Origin: Acridotheres tristis
Taxonomy: Eukaryota > Chordata > Aves > Passeriformes > Sturnidae
DNA length: 64,000 nucleotides
NCBI GenBank assembly: GCA_037013685.1
Contig: CM072897.1
Coordinates: 21,154,143 to 21,218,142, forward strand
Direction: 5' to 3'
Below are positions 1 through 12,910 of the stretch, piece after piece (within the stretch, counting starts at the first letter, position 1; every line of letters starts with the position of its first letter). Made by a program: the position numbers and the translations under genes. The notes under the pieces are model-generated. The model had not been told where the DNA came from and made no database searches. It saw only the letters and a list, made by a program, of their open reading frames with translations.

Positions 1-3000
1 TCTGCAGACTCCCTAGCAGAGAGCTTGGCTGCCATGGCCTGCAGAATGCCCTCAGTGGCACTGGGGCTGATATGCCCAGGGCCACAGCAGAGTCTGGGGC
101 GGAGGAGAGGTGTGCCCTGGGGACAGAGCTGAGACCACTGAGTGTTACCTTTGTTGCTCCAGATCCTGTTTCCCCTCTGAGATCCCAGTAGCAGCATTAT
201 CTGTGGAAGATAACTATGTTCTGGTGCATGTATTCTTCCTCTCTGTCTCTGTGGCTGCTCATTGGGCACTGTGGAGGGTCTGGCTGTGAACCTGAGGTAC
301 CTCTGTAACCTGCAGAGGGGAACAGTGCCATTGTGAGAAGGCTGTCCATGGTGGAGGTGCAGGCCAGGGTGCTCCAAGCTTGCTCTCCATGTTCATACTC
401 TTGCTGATCTCCACACCTGACTTGCCTCTTCCTGTCACGATTTTCTCTTCAGGAAAATTCAGAATTTGTTTTCATGGACTGACCCTTGTTCTCCAAACAA
501 CCACAACGCTGCCCATTGCACCTCCCGACCTGCCCTGGCCTGGGACGCCTGGGACACCTGTCCACATTCCCGATCACTTCCTTCCTGCATTTCTCACCTT
601 CACTTCATCCCCTCATAACATCCCAGAGGCCACTCTTCTGAAAGTTCTTCCAGATCCCTACCACAAACCTCTGATGGATGCGATTGCCCAGCCCAGTGCC
701 ATGGGAACAGTACCCTGCAGGTCTGTAGGTGCAGCTCCTTGGGTGCTGTGCATCTACGCTAATGCAAGCCCACAAGATGCAGAGCTTGTGCAGCATTCGC
801 AGGACTGAGTCATCATGATAGTCCAGAACATTTATAGTTTTATTTCTAGCATCAAGACTTTTTTTCCCAAAGGATCTGAAATCCTGGGAATACTGCTGCT
901 GTGTCTCATCCGGGTCTTTTCAACTGGCACTAGGAAGGAACGCCATCTGACCTGGCCTGATGGAGCATCAGGTTGACCAAGCCCAAGGTGGGCTCCAAGG
1001 ATGTAGGAGTGGCAGAGGGAAGAGAGGGAGTAGACCTCTTTGGTGGCACATGAGGTCTTGTCCATTCTGTGCCTGCAGTGGCAGGCTGAGTACTGCTGGG
1101 GGAGTCAGGCTGCTTTACCTTTGGCCTGTTAGCAAGGATGTCCTGGTCCTCAGGGTCCTGGGGGAGCTGACGGCTGTCCCTTTCCAACATGTTGTGCCCT
1201 TGCTGCCTGTCCTGCAGCCAGCCAGGTACCTGGGGAGCAGCAGCTGCCTTGGCTGGCACTTCCCACATGGAAGTACAGGAGGAGGGAAGTGATTCAAAGC
1301 CACCCAGTGAGTCAGTGGCTGAGCTGGGAATAAAGCAAAAGTCTTTTGCTCAAACCACTCACTCAGCCACCTTCTCTGGGAAGGTTGGGTGCATTCAAGG
1401 AGATCTTTGCCCGCTTTAGCAGTTTCCAAAGAATCAGGGCTGCAGACATAACCCAGCAGATGCTCTGCTCCAAGCTGCACTTGCAAGACTGGTTACTTAG
1501 AAAATGATAATGAGCTGAAGGGGTGAGGCAGCTGCTCCCTGGGACAAAGCACAAGGATCTGTGCAGGGGAGAGGGTGGTGAGACTCAGACCCTGACTCTA
1601 GCCCTTATGCAGCCACAGACAGGGTGAGGTACCCAGATGTTCCAGTGCAGGGTCTAACTGAGCAGTTGGAACAGTTTAATGATTTACTGCCCCCTGTGTG
1701 CCACCATCACTGTGTGTGCTTGGCCACGTGGCCTCTGGCAGGGTTGGCTGTGGCATAAGGGGATGGCACAGTGCTGTCCAAACCAGTAGACCTCCTGCAT
1801 CCTGTGACTGGAGTTGGGCACTTCTGCTCGCACCTCGGGGTGCTTCCCCTCCCTAGCACCCAGAGGTGGGATCAGGCATCTGCCAGGGCTGTCTCCTCCC
1901 TAGCAGCACACGGCAGCTCCATCATCCTCTTCCTCCTGTTCCACTGCCTCCTCGGGATTCAGCTTTTGAAGCAGCTTATCTCTGTTTCCAATGTGCAGGC
2001 CAAGCCAAGCTGTACATGTTCCTTGTTTGTGACTTGTTTCAGCCCTGCTCTGTGCCAGCCGTGGTGGGAGGCAGTGGCTGGCAGCCAAGCCCACAACCAC
2101 CACAGGGCTGGACCTTGCTGAAGCTCTGAGCTGTGTGGTGGCACAGCCGGCCCAGCCAAAGGTGGCTATTTGTCTACTCGGGGCTATGAGTATGCTTGCC
2201 AACTCTGTGGGGCATGGACCAAGCCACAGTGTCTGGCGAGCGACTGAGAGACGATGGAGTGTGCAAGACATAGGAGCTGTGGTTTCTGCAGGCAGAGGAG
2301 CAGCTTTGGCAGTGTCTTGCAAAGAAGTGGCCCCTGGCTTTGGAAAGGAGGGATGGGGAGAGTCCCAGCTCTCTGTGGTGCAGCTGAATGGCTTCTTTGG
2401 GTTTCCAGTGGCTGCTCTGGAGGTTGACCTCATTTTTGCTCTCTGTCCTGCTTCAAACTAGTGGAGCAGTAGTGGGAGCCCAGTGGCTCCTCTTGCTCTG
2501 GAGCTAGGAGATTCCCCACAGCTTCCAGTCTTCTGGCTTGTCCCCAGCTCAGTAAGCCCAGTGGCTGGAGCTGTGTGGATGTCCTGCCTGCTCTACCATT
2601 CCAGAGCCCACATGGGAGGGAGCAGCTGACGGGTGATGTCACTCTGGCCCTAAAACCCTAACCCATCACCTCTGTGTGGCTGTCTGGAATAAGCTGACAT
2701 GCTCATTTGTCCCTTTCCCCAAAAAAAACAAAGCACAGCCCATTGCCTGAGGCTGCAGGGTTTGCTGGGGTGGAGACTCCGGGGAGATGATGACACTGAG
2801 CTGTTGTCTCCCAGCTGACTGCTCTGTACTTCCTCCTGGCCTGGTCAGGTTGTTGCCTGGACCATGCTGAGGAGGGTGGATGGAGGAGATGCTGCAGTGC
2901 GAGGAGCTGTGGAGCTCTTAGAAGGGAAGAAAGATCTGTCCTGATGCTGTCACTGTGCTATAGGGACAGGGATGGACTCCTTCACCCTGCAGTAACCAGA

Positions 3001-5682
3001 CCATGGTGCTAGCAGGGTCTGACTGGTTGCCTGCGGTGGAGCATCCCAACTGGCCCCCTGGCTCCCTCCAGCAGATATGGATGTGCTTGGTGCTGAGATG
3101 GGGAGATGTGGTGCCTGCTGCTTCTCCTGTACCTAGGGAAAGCTACTGGAATGGCTGCGGAGCCAGCACCCTTGGGGAGATGAGGGGCTGGATGTCTGTG
3201 TCCTCTTTTGCATCTCTTTAACAAGGTATCCCCCATGTGAGATCCCGTTTTCTCTGGGCTGCACCACCTTATTCTCTTCTGGCTATTGGAAGCACAGGGA
3301 ATTGCTTACAGCCTTGCCAGGCTGGCAGTGAACTGGGAGGAGTCCAGCTGGCATGCCATGTCTAGCCCCAGGCTTGGCTGCCTTCTGACACAGGAACCCC
3401 AGTGGGAAAATTATTCCCACACAGGCAAGCAGTCACAAATCAGGGCCAGGCTCTGTTCCCTCACCCTCTGTGCCCAGTGTTGTGATATTTTTACAGTCAC
3501 TGCTTGAATTCTGCCTTCTTTGAGAGCTGGAGCAGGGAAAGGGGGAGGCTGGAGACATTCTTGTCCTTTGGTGCATGGTCCATGATGAGGCAAGGTGTCC
3601 CCAGTCTGCCAGTGCATCCTCCAGCCCCATGATCAAGTTCTGTCGATGCTCAAGAGCTGCAGAAAAGAACCAGAAAAGAGCAACCACGGAGCACACTTGG
3701 GATGGAACATACACAGACACCTCTTGGTGTTGGGTCTGGCAACCTCCTGCCAGAGGTGCTGCTGTGGTGGGATGGGATGCAGAGCTCCCCGGGATGAATT
3801 ATCACCCTGCAGGGCTGATGACAGCAAGAGCAACATGGTTACGCTTCCCTGACAATCTCTTTACACCAATTTCATGCCTCAGATCTACCCAAGATCTGCC
3901 CTTTTTCTATGGGGAGAATAGCACGCGAGGGGCTCCTCCTCCACCCACAGACCCTGGCCCGCTGCCACTGCCCTTGGAGGCCGTGGTAAAGTCATGCCAC
4001 ACTTTAATTACATCAATTAATTCCTGAATACCAGCCTTACTATGGCATGGGGCAGGGCAGGGGGCCCAGTAGCAAGAAGCACAAATGGGCCGTTGTATTG
4101 TCCTCCCGTCTCATCGCCTGCCAGATCCTGATGGCCTGCCCCCATGCTCTGAAATACTTCAGCATCCTCATGACCTGCCCCAGGCACTTGGCTCTAGCTC
4201 CCCTCCAAACTGGATGCCCAGGATCCTTTCTGAAGATTCCTTATGCCAGAAGAGAAAGAGCTGGGAGCTGTGGAAGTCAGAGAGGGTCAGGGGCCCAGGG
4301 GAATGGGCAGGGTTGTGCCCATCCCTGGGGTCACACCAGGACTGCCATGGTCCATGGATGGGGGACATTTCCCAGGGTGTGAGGTTGTCTCTTGGCTGTG
4401 TGCCCATGAGGATGCTCAGGACAGCCAGAGGGTACTTTGACCCCATGGCTCTATGAGGTGTTGGTTCACCCCAGCTGCAGTGCCAGTGGGTGGAGAGCTG
4501 TCAGTTCCCATAGGAACATCCTTCTGCACAGTGGCTCAGGTGCCTGGGAAGTTCACATGCGAGCTGGCTCCCAAGGCTGTGGTTCCCACTCCCAGATCCT
4601 GTCCCAGTCTGACTCTTGATCTTCCTGAAACTCTTTTAATGCCCCCAGGCTGTGCAAGGCCTCCAGGAACATGGAGAATGGCCAAGAAATCCATGCTCAT
4701 GCCTGGGAGATATAGTCCTCAGCCTGCTGTAAGCAGCCTGGGCAACTCAGGGTGTTTTGTCTCTCTGGGTTGTTTCTTGCAGCTGGAATGGTGGCATCAT
4801 CTCAGCCCAGGGGCCCCTGACCAGGAGGGGTGTGCTAGTGGGTGCTGGCCAAGGACCAGGGCCTGCATGAAGATGGGAGGAAAGGCACCTGCATGGTTGG
4901 TTGAGTTCCTGGGTGCAAACTCTACAGTCACTGGAGCTGCTTTGCGACAGGGCTTGGGATGTGCCCTGTACAGCCACTTGGGTACCATCTGCCCTTTCCA
5001 CCAGGAACCCCAGAGCCTGTATCCAGAAACACTAGTTTTCTAACTGGAGTGTCCAACACTACTGGTTGGCCATTGCTATGCTCCCTTCTTGTTCAACATT
5101 TGCTGTCAGAGGAACTCCTCTGATGGCTGCCCATCCCTGGGGGCCCCTGCCTGCTCTAGGATAAGCTGGGCAGGGAGAACATTCAGCCTCATGTCATGTG
5201 GCACCCAGGAGCTCAATTTACTTTCACCCCTTTTCTGTTTCCTTGGAGCTGAGACCATACCTTGCCCAGGTGCCTTTTTCTCTCATAATTTATCCCCAGG
5301 GGTTGGATGGTTTTCAGCAGCAAACTGAGCCCATGCTCGGGCAAGATGGGCAGAGCTGCCCACTGGATGCTGTTTTGGCTGCTTTGCTAAGGCATTGGCT
5401 GCTGGTGGCCCTGCTCCAAGCAGGAACATTTGGAGGAGGCAGTTCTATTCAGCCCATTGTCATACAATCTACAGGAGGATTTTGGGAGGGTTTTTACTCA
5501 TCTGCTGGCATTTCCCAGCCATGGGTCCTCCCACCCCATCAGGGGCTCAGCCCTCTGTTACCCCTCCACCAGCCCTGTGGTGCTGCTGTGCTCACGTGCC
5601 CACCCTGCTCAAAGAGCAAGATGGCAAATGAGTAATGGGTATGGGAAAATCATATGGTCTTTGCCTGGATTGCATGCAGCTG
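1..5682. other. Gene-free stretch, nothing recognised
   Basis: I see no gene, repeat family or strong regulatory block here. Open frames of 60 to 196 codons occur on both strands (the longest at 4453-5043, plus strand), but they overlap each other, have no family motif, signal peptide or domain, and no flanking splice pattern that would make one an exon. Composition is moderately GC-rich, as expected for bird intergenic or intronic DNA. Confidence 0.6.
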
Positions 5683-5913
5683 GAACAGAGGAGAGAGAGA
5701 AAAAGAAAGGAAAAGGGAGAGAAAAAATAAAATAAAAAAGGGAAAAAACTGGCTTTCCAGGGAAGGGGAAAAGAAAAAAAGGAAAAGAAAAAGATAAGAA
5801 AAGAAAAAAAACCCTATAACAATAATTAAAACAAGAAGATAAAAAAGAAAGAAAAATAGAAAGAAGAAACAGAAGGGAAAGAAAAGGACAAAAAAAGGAA
5901 AAAAAGAAAAAGG
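5683..5913. repeat. Purine-only (GAAAA-rich) low-complexity tract
   Basis: The plus strand is almost pure A and G for about 230 bases, with one short break (5749-5757) and another pyrimidine-containing stretch near 5814-5830. The units are irregular mixtures of AAAAG, GGAAA and AAAAAG, so this is a low-complexity tract rather than a clean microsatellite. The long minus-strand frames over it translate to strings of Phe, Leu and Ser and are artefacts. Homopurine tracts of this length can adopt triplex structures and often slip in replication. Confidence 0.9.
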
Positions 5914-6119
5914 CATCAGTGATCAAAGTGCCATGCGGAAACAGCCCCAGCCTATGTGGTGCTTTTGACTGGGTGCACTTCCCAATGGGATGATGTGCCT
6001 GCAGGGCTGTCTGGAGGAGAAAGCCAGGCTACACTCCTGCCTTTACATCCAGGCTTCAGCATGGATGAAGATTTTCTGATCAAAAACGGTCAGAGGGTGG
6101 AGCATCTCTCCTGTGGGAA

Positions 6120-6505
6120 AAAGCTGAGAGGTTTGGTGTTGCTCAGCTGGGAGAACAGAAAGCTCTGAAGATACTTTAGAGTCCCTTCCAGTGCCTAAAG
6201 TGGACTTGCAAGAAAGGTGGGACAAACCTTTTAACAGGGTTTGTTGTGATGGGAAAAGGTAGGATGGCTTTAATTTAAAAGTGGGGAGATTTAGATTAGA
6301 TGTTAGGAAGTATTTTTTTACAATAACAGTGGCAAGGCTCTGGAACAGGTTTCTCAGAGAAGCTGTGGCTGCCCCATCCCTGGAAGTGTCGAAGGACAGG
6401 TTGGAAGGGGCTTGGAGTTGGAACAGTGGAAGGGACTCGTTGAAAAATTTTGGACTGGTTGACTTTTCAAGGTCTCTTCCCACCCAAACCAGTCTGTGAT
6501 TATAT
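6120..6505 (+). mobile_element. CR1 LINE, 3' end fragment, plus orientation
   Basis: The stretch follows the last 380 or so bases of avian CR1: a decayed version of the segment encoding the end of the reverse transcriptase, a GGGAGATTTAGATTAGATGT block near 6285, the CTGGAACAGGTTTCTCAGAG block near 6339, the CCATCCCTGGAAGTGTCGAA block near 6373, and a terminal TTCCCACCCAAACCAGTCTG near 6477. The closing ATTCTATG octamers are decayed to CTGTGATTAT. The copy is 5'-truncated, as nearly all CR1 copies are, and has a short internal deletion before the final 70 bases. It encodes nothing intact. The family is retrotransposed by target-primed reverse transcription; this copy is inert. Confidence 0.93.
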
Positions 6506-6847
6506 TTTTTCTGCAGGGAGATGGTGGGGTGCTGCTGCTTGGGGGAGGGCAGTGGTACCGCCCTGTCTGTGCCTGGGGTACAGAGGGGCTTCAGCCTCTC
6601 TCGAGGATTCCCAGCTCGGCTTCCCACACAGCGCTGCCTGAGACTGAGCGATGCTGGACGCCACATGGCCCAGAAAGGTACTGCAGAGCCGGCCCTGCTG
6701 GCACCGTACCCGGGCCACCTGCAGGCTGAGAGTGTGACCTGCTCTCCTCCAGGTACCTTGGGCTACCCCATACACCAAGGTGGTACGCTGCACATGGGGA
6801 GAAGGGTCCCGGAGCTGCCCCCCTGGAACGGTGGAAGCTGCCTGAAG
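6506..6847. other. Interval without a recognised feature
   Basis: Unique-looking GC-rich sequence between the CR1 copy and a small minisatellite. Open frames run on both strands but none carries a recognisable motif. Confidence 0.5.
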
Positions 6848-6927
6848 AGGGGCAGTGCGAGCTCACACAGGTGTGCACAGGGGCAGTGTGAGCTCACACA
6901 GGGCTGGTACAGGGGCAGTGTGTGAGC
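6848..6927. repeat. Minisatellite, about 31-32 bp unit, 2.5 copies
   Basis: Units begin with AGGGGCAGTG at 6848, 6879 and 6911. The first two units continue with a GAGCTCACACAGG segment containing the self-complementary core TGAGCTCA. The second and third copies differ at a few positions, showing an old, small tandem duplication. No coding function is suggested. Confidence 0.85.
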
Positions 6928-7738
6928 CTGCTCGCTGTGTGTGTGTGGGTAGCAGTACCTGAGCCTGCACAAATGTGTCTGGATATGCAGCATGTAGGCT
7001 GGTCTGTAAATGGGGCATGTGGGATTCTACTCACAGATGACAGCAAAGGCTTGGTGTGAGTTTGCACATGTGTGTGCAGATGTGCTACTTCTGGTGAGAC
7101 TGGACCAATAGAGCCCTAGGGCCTGAAATAATGGGAGAGAATAATTTTTGCAGTGAAAGCATTCCCTTCACAGCAGAGGGTTTGAAAACAATTGGCTCTT
7201 CCAAAACAAATGGGGTTTGTCAGCCTCAGCACCAGAGAGAACTGACAAGAGGCTGCTGGGTGGGAAAGGCCATGTAAACATTGGTTTAATCCCTCTTTCC
7301 TCCTGCTCCCTGCAGGGATGCTCTACCAACATCCTTGCCAGTAGCACCCCAAGATGCTGCAAGGCCCCAAGGCGCAGGCTGGGGACTCGTCCTCTCTCAG
7401 GTCGTCCCTGGCTCCCTCTCCTTGTCTCCCCCAGGCCTGCCTGCCCAGTGGCTGAGCTTCCTGGGAGGTTTTCATTCTCTGTCAGGACTCACACTCCCTT
7501 TTGCTGCAGGCACAGGGCATTTGTGCATCCAAGAGCAAACAGGAGGCTACACCCGGGGATTCTCAAAGATGCACAGAGAGACAGTGAAAAGCAGCAGCAG
7601 GAGCTGCAATAAGGGAAATTCCCTGTGAAGACATGGACAAATCATGAGGCCACTATGAGTGTTCTCAAATACTGCAGTAGGGGCCTGGACAGGACTGGGA
7701 ATTTGGCCTTGGGACACTCAGATGGAGTGCGGTGGGAA

Positions 7739-7803
7739 TCTATCCTTGGAGATACTTGATGGGAGCAGCCCAAGAGCAGCCTGCTCGGAGCTGGTCCAAG
7801 TGA
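7739..7803 (+). mobile_element. Possible CR1 remnant, plus orientation
   Basis: Phrases near 7742 (CCTTGGAGATACTTGA) and 7777-7798 (a CAGCCTGCTC followed by GAGCTGGTCC) resemble the part of CR1 that lies shortly before its 3' tail. No tail octamers follow and the match is short, so this may be chance. A repeat-library alignment would settle it. Confidence 0.35.
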
Positions 7804-8412
7804 GAGAGATTGTTTCATGAAGCTCCACCATCCATCCTGCTCTGGGGAGAAGGTCCCTCCTGGAGTGGGGGCTTGCAAGTGCCCTGTGCTCACAACCCAA
7901 GCAGGGTAGCAAGGGTGGGCATGGACTCTTGCCACTCCTATCCCCTGCAAAAGCAATGAGTCCAGGTGCTGTATCCTCATGTCCCAATGCTGCAAGGGAG
8001 TGAGTCTGCATCTTTATCCTCCTCCAGCATGTTATTCCACAAAGGCCCTTTGGCATAGCTGCCCAGTAGGCACTGTGATGTCTGATTCAATATGAACCAG
8101 TGTCTTGCTCACCAGAACCACTGAAAACCACTGGAACAAGGTTCAGCAGCATCTGGCAAATGTAGAATCTGTTCAAAAAATATTTATGGAAGAGGGAAAA
8201 AATAGCAAAACCTTGAGGAAAGAGAGAAGACAGGCAGCAACTCTGTGAGACCCTTGTCTCAGGAGCGGGAAACAGGAAACATAAGGAGCCATTTATTTTA
8301 AGTAAACTATAAATATCAGACTACAACAAACTCATGTAAGAAAAGAAAAGTTGGTCTGAATCCAAAGTTTTACAAAAGGTCTTGAACAAATATGTGTGAT
8401 TGAGTCTGCCAA
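7804..8412. other. Interval without a recognised feature
   Basis: No gene or repeat family recognised. The sequence becomes AT-rich between about 8160 and 8360, with purine-rich runs, but I see no clear motif arrangement. Confidence 0.5.
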
Positions 8413-8442
8413 TGTGTGTGTGTGTGTGTGCTGGTGTGTGTG
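8413..8442. repeat. (TG)n microsatellite, interrupted
   Basis: About fifteen dinucleotides of TG with one interruption (CTGG) in the middle. The run is short and likely variable between individuals. Confidence 0.9.
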
Positions 8443-9040
8443 TTAATCAAGGGCTGCAGCACTAGATATGGCATCATCCCCCAAATTAAAAACAGAGCGA
8501 ATTCAAAATCGAGACAAAAGTGTGTCGGAGTCTCGTGGCTGATGATAAGATCAGTGGGTGGGAAGTGAGAGTGGAGCATGTCCCTCTGAAAATGCCTGCT
8601 CCAGTTGGGAGCAGCTCTGTGCTGCCATGCCATGCTGCCATCCCCAGCACTACCAGTGGAAAGCATCCTGAGTACGTGGGGATGTGGAACGGGGGGACCT
8701 GCTGGACAGGCTGCTATGGGAGTTGCAGGTGCCACTGGTGCCTATGTCCTTCACTGGTGCTTCCTGCTAGGACTGGTGTGGGCTGTCAGGTCAGCTCTGG
8801 GTTGTACTACCACTGCCAACCTCCTTTCCAAGTCCCTGTGAACTCTAATAAGCTGAGATGCAGCCACATCCTTATCGGAACAACAGGGTATTCCCAGCTC
8901 CATCAGCTGCCTCCCTGCAATGTGTTGGAGAAGAAAGTGCCAAGAACAGTGTCTGGTGGATGCAGCTGCACCAGGGTCTGCTGCAGCATAGGCAGGGCAG
9001 CCCTGCTAAGGGAGGGATTTGGGCAGAGCTTGTTCATCAC
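8443..9040. other. Interval without a recognised feature
   Basis: Unique-looking sequence. A plus-strand frame of 186 codons (8520-9080) runs into the neighbouring CR1 copy, which argues against it being a real gene. Confidence 0.5.
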
Positions 9041-9415
9041 CGTAGAATCACAGGACGGTTTGTGTTGGAAAGGACCTTAAAGTCCATCTCATTCCACCCC
9101 CTGCCATGGGCAGGGACATTCTACTATCCCAGGTTGCTCCACACCCCAGTGTCCAACCTGGCCTTCCAGGGATCCAAGACACTTCTAGGGATCCAGGGGC
9201 AGCCACAGCTTCACTGGGCACCCTGTGCCAGGGCCTCCCCACCCTCACAGGGAGCGATTCCCTCCCAGTATTCCATCTAACCCTGTTCTCTGGCAATGGG
9301 AAGCCATTTCCTTTTGTCCTATCACTGCAGCATTTGCTAAAATTCCCTCTCCCGCTCTCTTGTAGGCCTTTAGGTACTGATAGGCCCCATTTAGGTACAG
9401 GAGGGCCTCACTTAG
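9041..9415 (-). mobile_element. CR1 LINE, 3' end fragment, minus orientation
   Basis: Read on the minus strand this is a 3' portion of avian CR1. In plus-strand order it shows the tail (GTAGAATCACAGGACGGTTT near 9042), the CCTTAAAGTCCATCTCATTC block, CCCTGCCATGGGCAGGGACA near 9100, the GCAGCCACAGCTTCACTGGG block near 9198, and the segment near 9355-9372 that precedes the coding end. From about 9380 a TAGG...TTTAGGTAC phrase appears a second time, which suggests a small internal duplication or nested rearrangement at the 5' side. The copy is 5'-truncated and non-coding. It belongs to the same broad CR1 branch as the copy at 6.1 kb. Confidence 0.93.
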
Positions 9416-12400
9416 GACTGATATTTACAGGGTCACAAGATGGTTGGCTTTAGTCACCAGTAAGTTTCCAACCTGGCCAGTATCCGAGTTGGAAGCTACA
9501 GGACGTTTCTTCCATTAACAATGGTGCTGTTCCACTTGGGCTACAACTCATTTTTTCCGAAGATCTCACAACAATGGTAACAATTCACTTGGACTGTGAT
9601 TCAGGTAAATGATTTACCAAGGCTAACAAGAATTACTGCTTATCCTTTGTTTCCCATCTTGTTTGGGCAGTTGATGTTCCTGTTACAGGCAGGATCGTTC
9701 CCTCCTGTACCATGCAAGAGCTCCTGGTGCAGTCAGGACATGCTTCACTGCCCAATTACCATAAAGATTTATCAGGAGCTTCTGACATTGTAGAGCTGGC
9801 CTGAGGAGGGGTGCAGGCAGGACACACCACCACAAGACCCATCCCAGGGAAATGCCACAAAAGCAGCCTTTCTTGCCCCAAATTAGCAGGCTACATGAGC
9901 AGTTCTTGGGTTGCAGAGCTTCAGCTTTTTGCAGCACCTCGGAGCTTGCTTACACTCTATGAGTGCTAGTAACCCTGTGCTCATACGTGGGCAGCTTTTG
10001 ACTGATCTGCCCCAGCTTTGTTTGGACCTGAGCCCTGCTTTAACCTCAGGCAGAGAATAAATCTGATGGGCATGAAGTGCTGGCCCCTGCTGTGCTGCCA
10101 GGCTGATGACAGTGAACATATTGCTCTGCAAGTGGCGCCTGCTTTGTGTGACTGCTCTTATCACAGCCAGCTGACATGTTTTGCCCTTTTCCTTTTGCCT
10201 GTGTGAAGTATCGCCTTGGTCCCCGAGGGCCAGCCGGGCTTTCACCTGCGATCCACCACACTGTGGTACTGCTGTCTGGGGCACCTCTGTCCCTTCTGCC
10301 TGCTGTAGCTGGTGCTAGAGGCAATGGGTGATACCATCAGTGTACCCAGGGCCAGGCTGGGCTGTAGGTGGCTATACAGCACCCAATGCACCCACACCCC
10401 CCCAGCATGACCATGCTGGCACCCTGACTGCACCCATTCATTGCTTCTGGCTGGCTGCCCTGGCCAGGGCTTGTGGGGCCATGTGCTGCTGCCACGGGGC
10501 TGCTCCTGCTGCACGGGATTGACAGTGCCAGGGTGGCTGCCTCATGGTGGGCATCTGGTCACTGGATCTCAGTGGGACCTTGGGCTCCTTGTCCCACTGT
10601 GCTGGGGGGGTCCAACACCTCCTGCACCACCATGCTGGCTCTGCCTTCTCCTTGCTGGTCTAAGAGCACAGTTGGAGCTGGGCTGGAGTGGACCAAGGTG
10701 TCAGCTGGTGTGCCACACCACACCATGCCACCACTTCTCACCCCACACTTTCCACAGGAAGCTGCAGAGAGAGGTTTGTGCTGCTTGTTTGATCCTTCAG
10801 GAGCCTTGGAGGACTGTGGCATGCTTGGAGCCAGATGTGTCTGTAGGATTACAAACAACCCAAGTAACAGTTTACTGTTTCACCACTCGTTCATTTTGTC
10901 TGTCACCAGCATTGTCTGACATCTCTGTGGTCATGTGGTGTCCTCCAGCTGCCATCAGTTTTCACCATCAGTCACACACACTACCCTCAGACTTGGCCAT
11001 TAGGCAGATTAGCCATAATTAGTACTGCCCGTCATCACTAATCACTATCTTCATTGTCAGTTTCAGCACCACCCAACGCCTACTATTCCCATTTATTAGG
11101 AGCGTGGTGGATTCTCCAGCACATGGCATCTCTGATTCAAAGATGAGGTATCTTCTGTGAAGGGCACTGCTTGGTTTCAATATATCCTGGAGACCTGATT
11201 CCCTGAGCAGGTTCTTCCAGTGCTCCCGAGGCATGGAGCGTGTTTTTCCCTGCTTGGCTTTGGAAGCACCTGCTAGCAGTCCCTGCTGTGGGTGATGGGA
11301 TGTTGCAGCCTCTGCAGTGAAATGAGACCCAGGTTGTGCTGAGCTCTGGGGTGCCTGGGTGAGTCAAGGGGATGCTCAGACAGCCAGGCTGCCCTGGTTC
11401 ATCTCAGGTGGGGATCTCGGGGACTGAATGTAGGAGGACATGGTTGCAGACCAGTCGCTCTCTGTAGTCCCGTCCCTCTCTACTCCCACAGGACTTTCGG
11501 GGCAGGAGCAGACACTTGCCAGGGTGGAAGCCGTGAGCAGGCTCTTGGGCAGAGTGGACACCCAGGGTTGGTATCCTGCTCTGAAATGTGCTGAGTAGGA
11601 GCCCAAAACAGGCTGCAGTGCAGAAGGATGTTCTCCTTCCCTCCAGGCTAGTGGCTCTGGACTGTGCTGTGCCCTGCCCCGCACCCCCTGATGCCGTGTC
11701 CCTTGTGCCAACAGCACTTTTCTGGCACATGTCTGGGTCCAGCGAGGAGGGACCAGCTGCTGTGTGTTTAGGAGAGACCCAAAAAATATTGGGGCGGGCT
11801 AAGGGGAAGGTCAAACAAATCATTTATTTTCAGGCAGAACAGTCAGATGTGTCTCTGTTTAGGAATTACATCCAGATGCTGAAATTAAACATCTGGGCTT
11901 CACCTCTGTGTTTTGTCTGCGTCCCCCAAGCATGGTGCAGCCTTTGGAGCCATCTGCTGAGGAGTTATCACCTCGTTCATCAGCTGCCCCTCACCTCTGG
12001 TCGAGGCTCCCACATTCCCTCTAATGTGCTGGGAAGAGCTGGGAAGAGTCATGATTGCAGAGCCCCACTGCTGGTCAAACTCTGCCTGCCCCTGCTCCAC
12101 CCCATAGGCTGCTCTGCAGCTGCCACTGGTGCAATGTGTCTGAGGGCCTCAGCTCCACAGGCGTTTGGCCCTTTCCCTGGGCAGCAGTGTGGGAACGTGT
12201 TCAGCAAAACTTGGAAGCAGTCCTTTCATGTTCTGCATGAGATGAGGGCTTTTCACTCTCCAAGAAGGGCTGAGGGGCTGACAGAGGGTTTGCACAGCCC
12301 CTGAGAGTCAGATGGGCAGCTCTGAGCTGACAGCCCTGTGCTCTTGGGACATCAGTCCTTTGGCAGAGGCTTGTGTATTGGTCATCTGCAACCCAGGCAG

Positions 12401-12910
12401 CTCATATCCTGCCAGACAACTCAGCTGGTACAAATAAATCCCTCAGCAGGAGGAGGTCCTGAAACCCTGCATGCAGCCTATGCTGGAACAAAGCTGACAG
12501 TGGGGCCAGAGTGCGGGGTAGCATGGAGAACGTGGCCAGGGTAAACCTCCCCCCACTCAGCTCCAGCTGTTTCCTCTGGGCTGGAGGGTGTGATGCTGGT
12601 GGGTACAGCCCACTGCCAGTGGGGCAGGTCTCAGCTGAGCTCTGCCATGAGCAGAAGAAGCCAGAGGCTCTGAGGATGGCTCCATGTTTGCCCTGCAGCT
12701 GCTGAGTCCTCTCCATTCAGCAGGGCCATGGTGAAGGTGGTTTCTAGAGAGGTCCAGGGCTTGCAACCTCTGTGACATTTGATGTGGCAAGGTTCAGGCT
12801 TGTTTACAGCGTGAAGAAATGCTGGCTTGCTAGAGGCCTTGCTTGCCTTGGGTGATCTAACCCATGCAGTGGTGCTAGGGATCTGCTCGGTGGTATTTGA
12901 ATAGTCCTTA
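9416..12910. other. Gene-free stretch, nothing recognised
   Basis: About 3.5 kb with no supported gene, repeat family or strong regulatory block. A 238-codon open frame (plus, 11588-12304) is the longest. It has no domain or signal I recognise, competes with antisense frames of 139 and 113 codons, and is not bounded by convincing splice or start context, so I leave it out as a gene. Confidence 0.55.

Noticed and set aside
2648..2664. Telomere-like CCCTAAAACCCTAACCC
   Set aside because: Two and a half imperfect units only; too short to call an interstitial telomeric repeat.
5609..5926. Phe/Leu-rich minus-strand frame that looks like a membrane protein
   Set aside because: It is the complement of the homopurine tract; hydrophobic residues arise from TTT/TTC/CTT codons in low-complexity DNA.
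11588..12304. 238-codon plus-strand open frame
   Set aside because: Antisense frames of similar size, no domain and no splice or promoter context.
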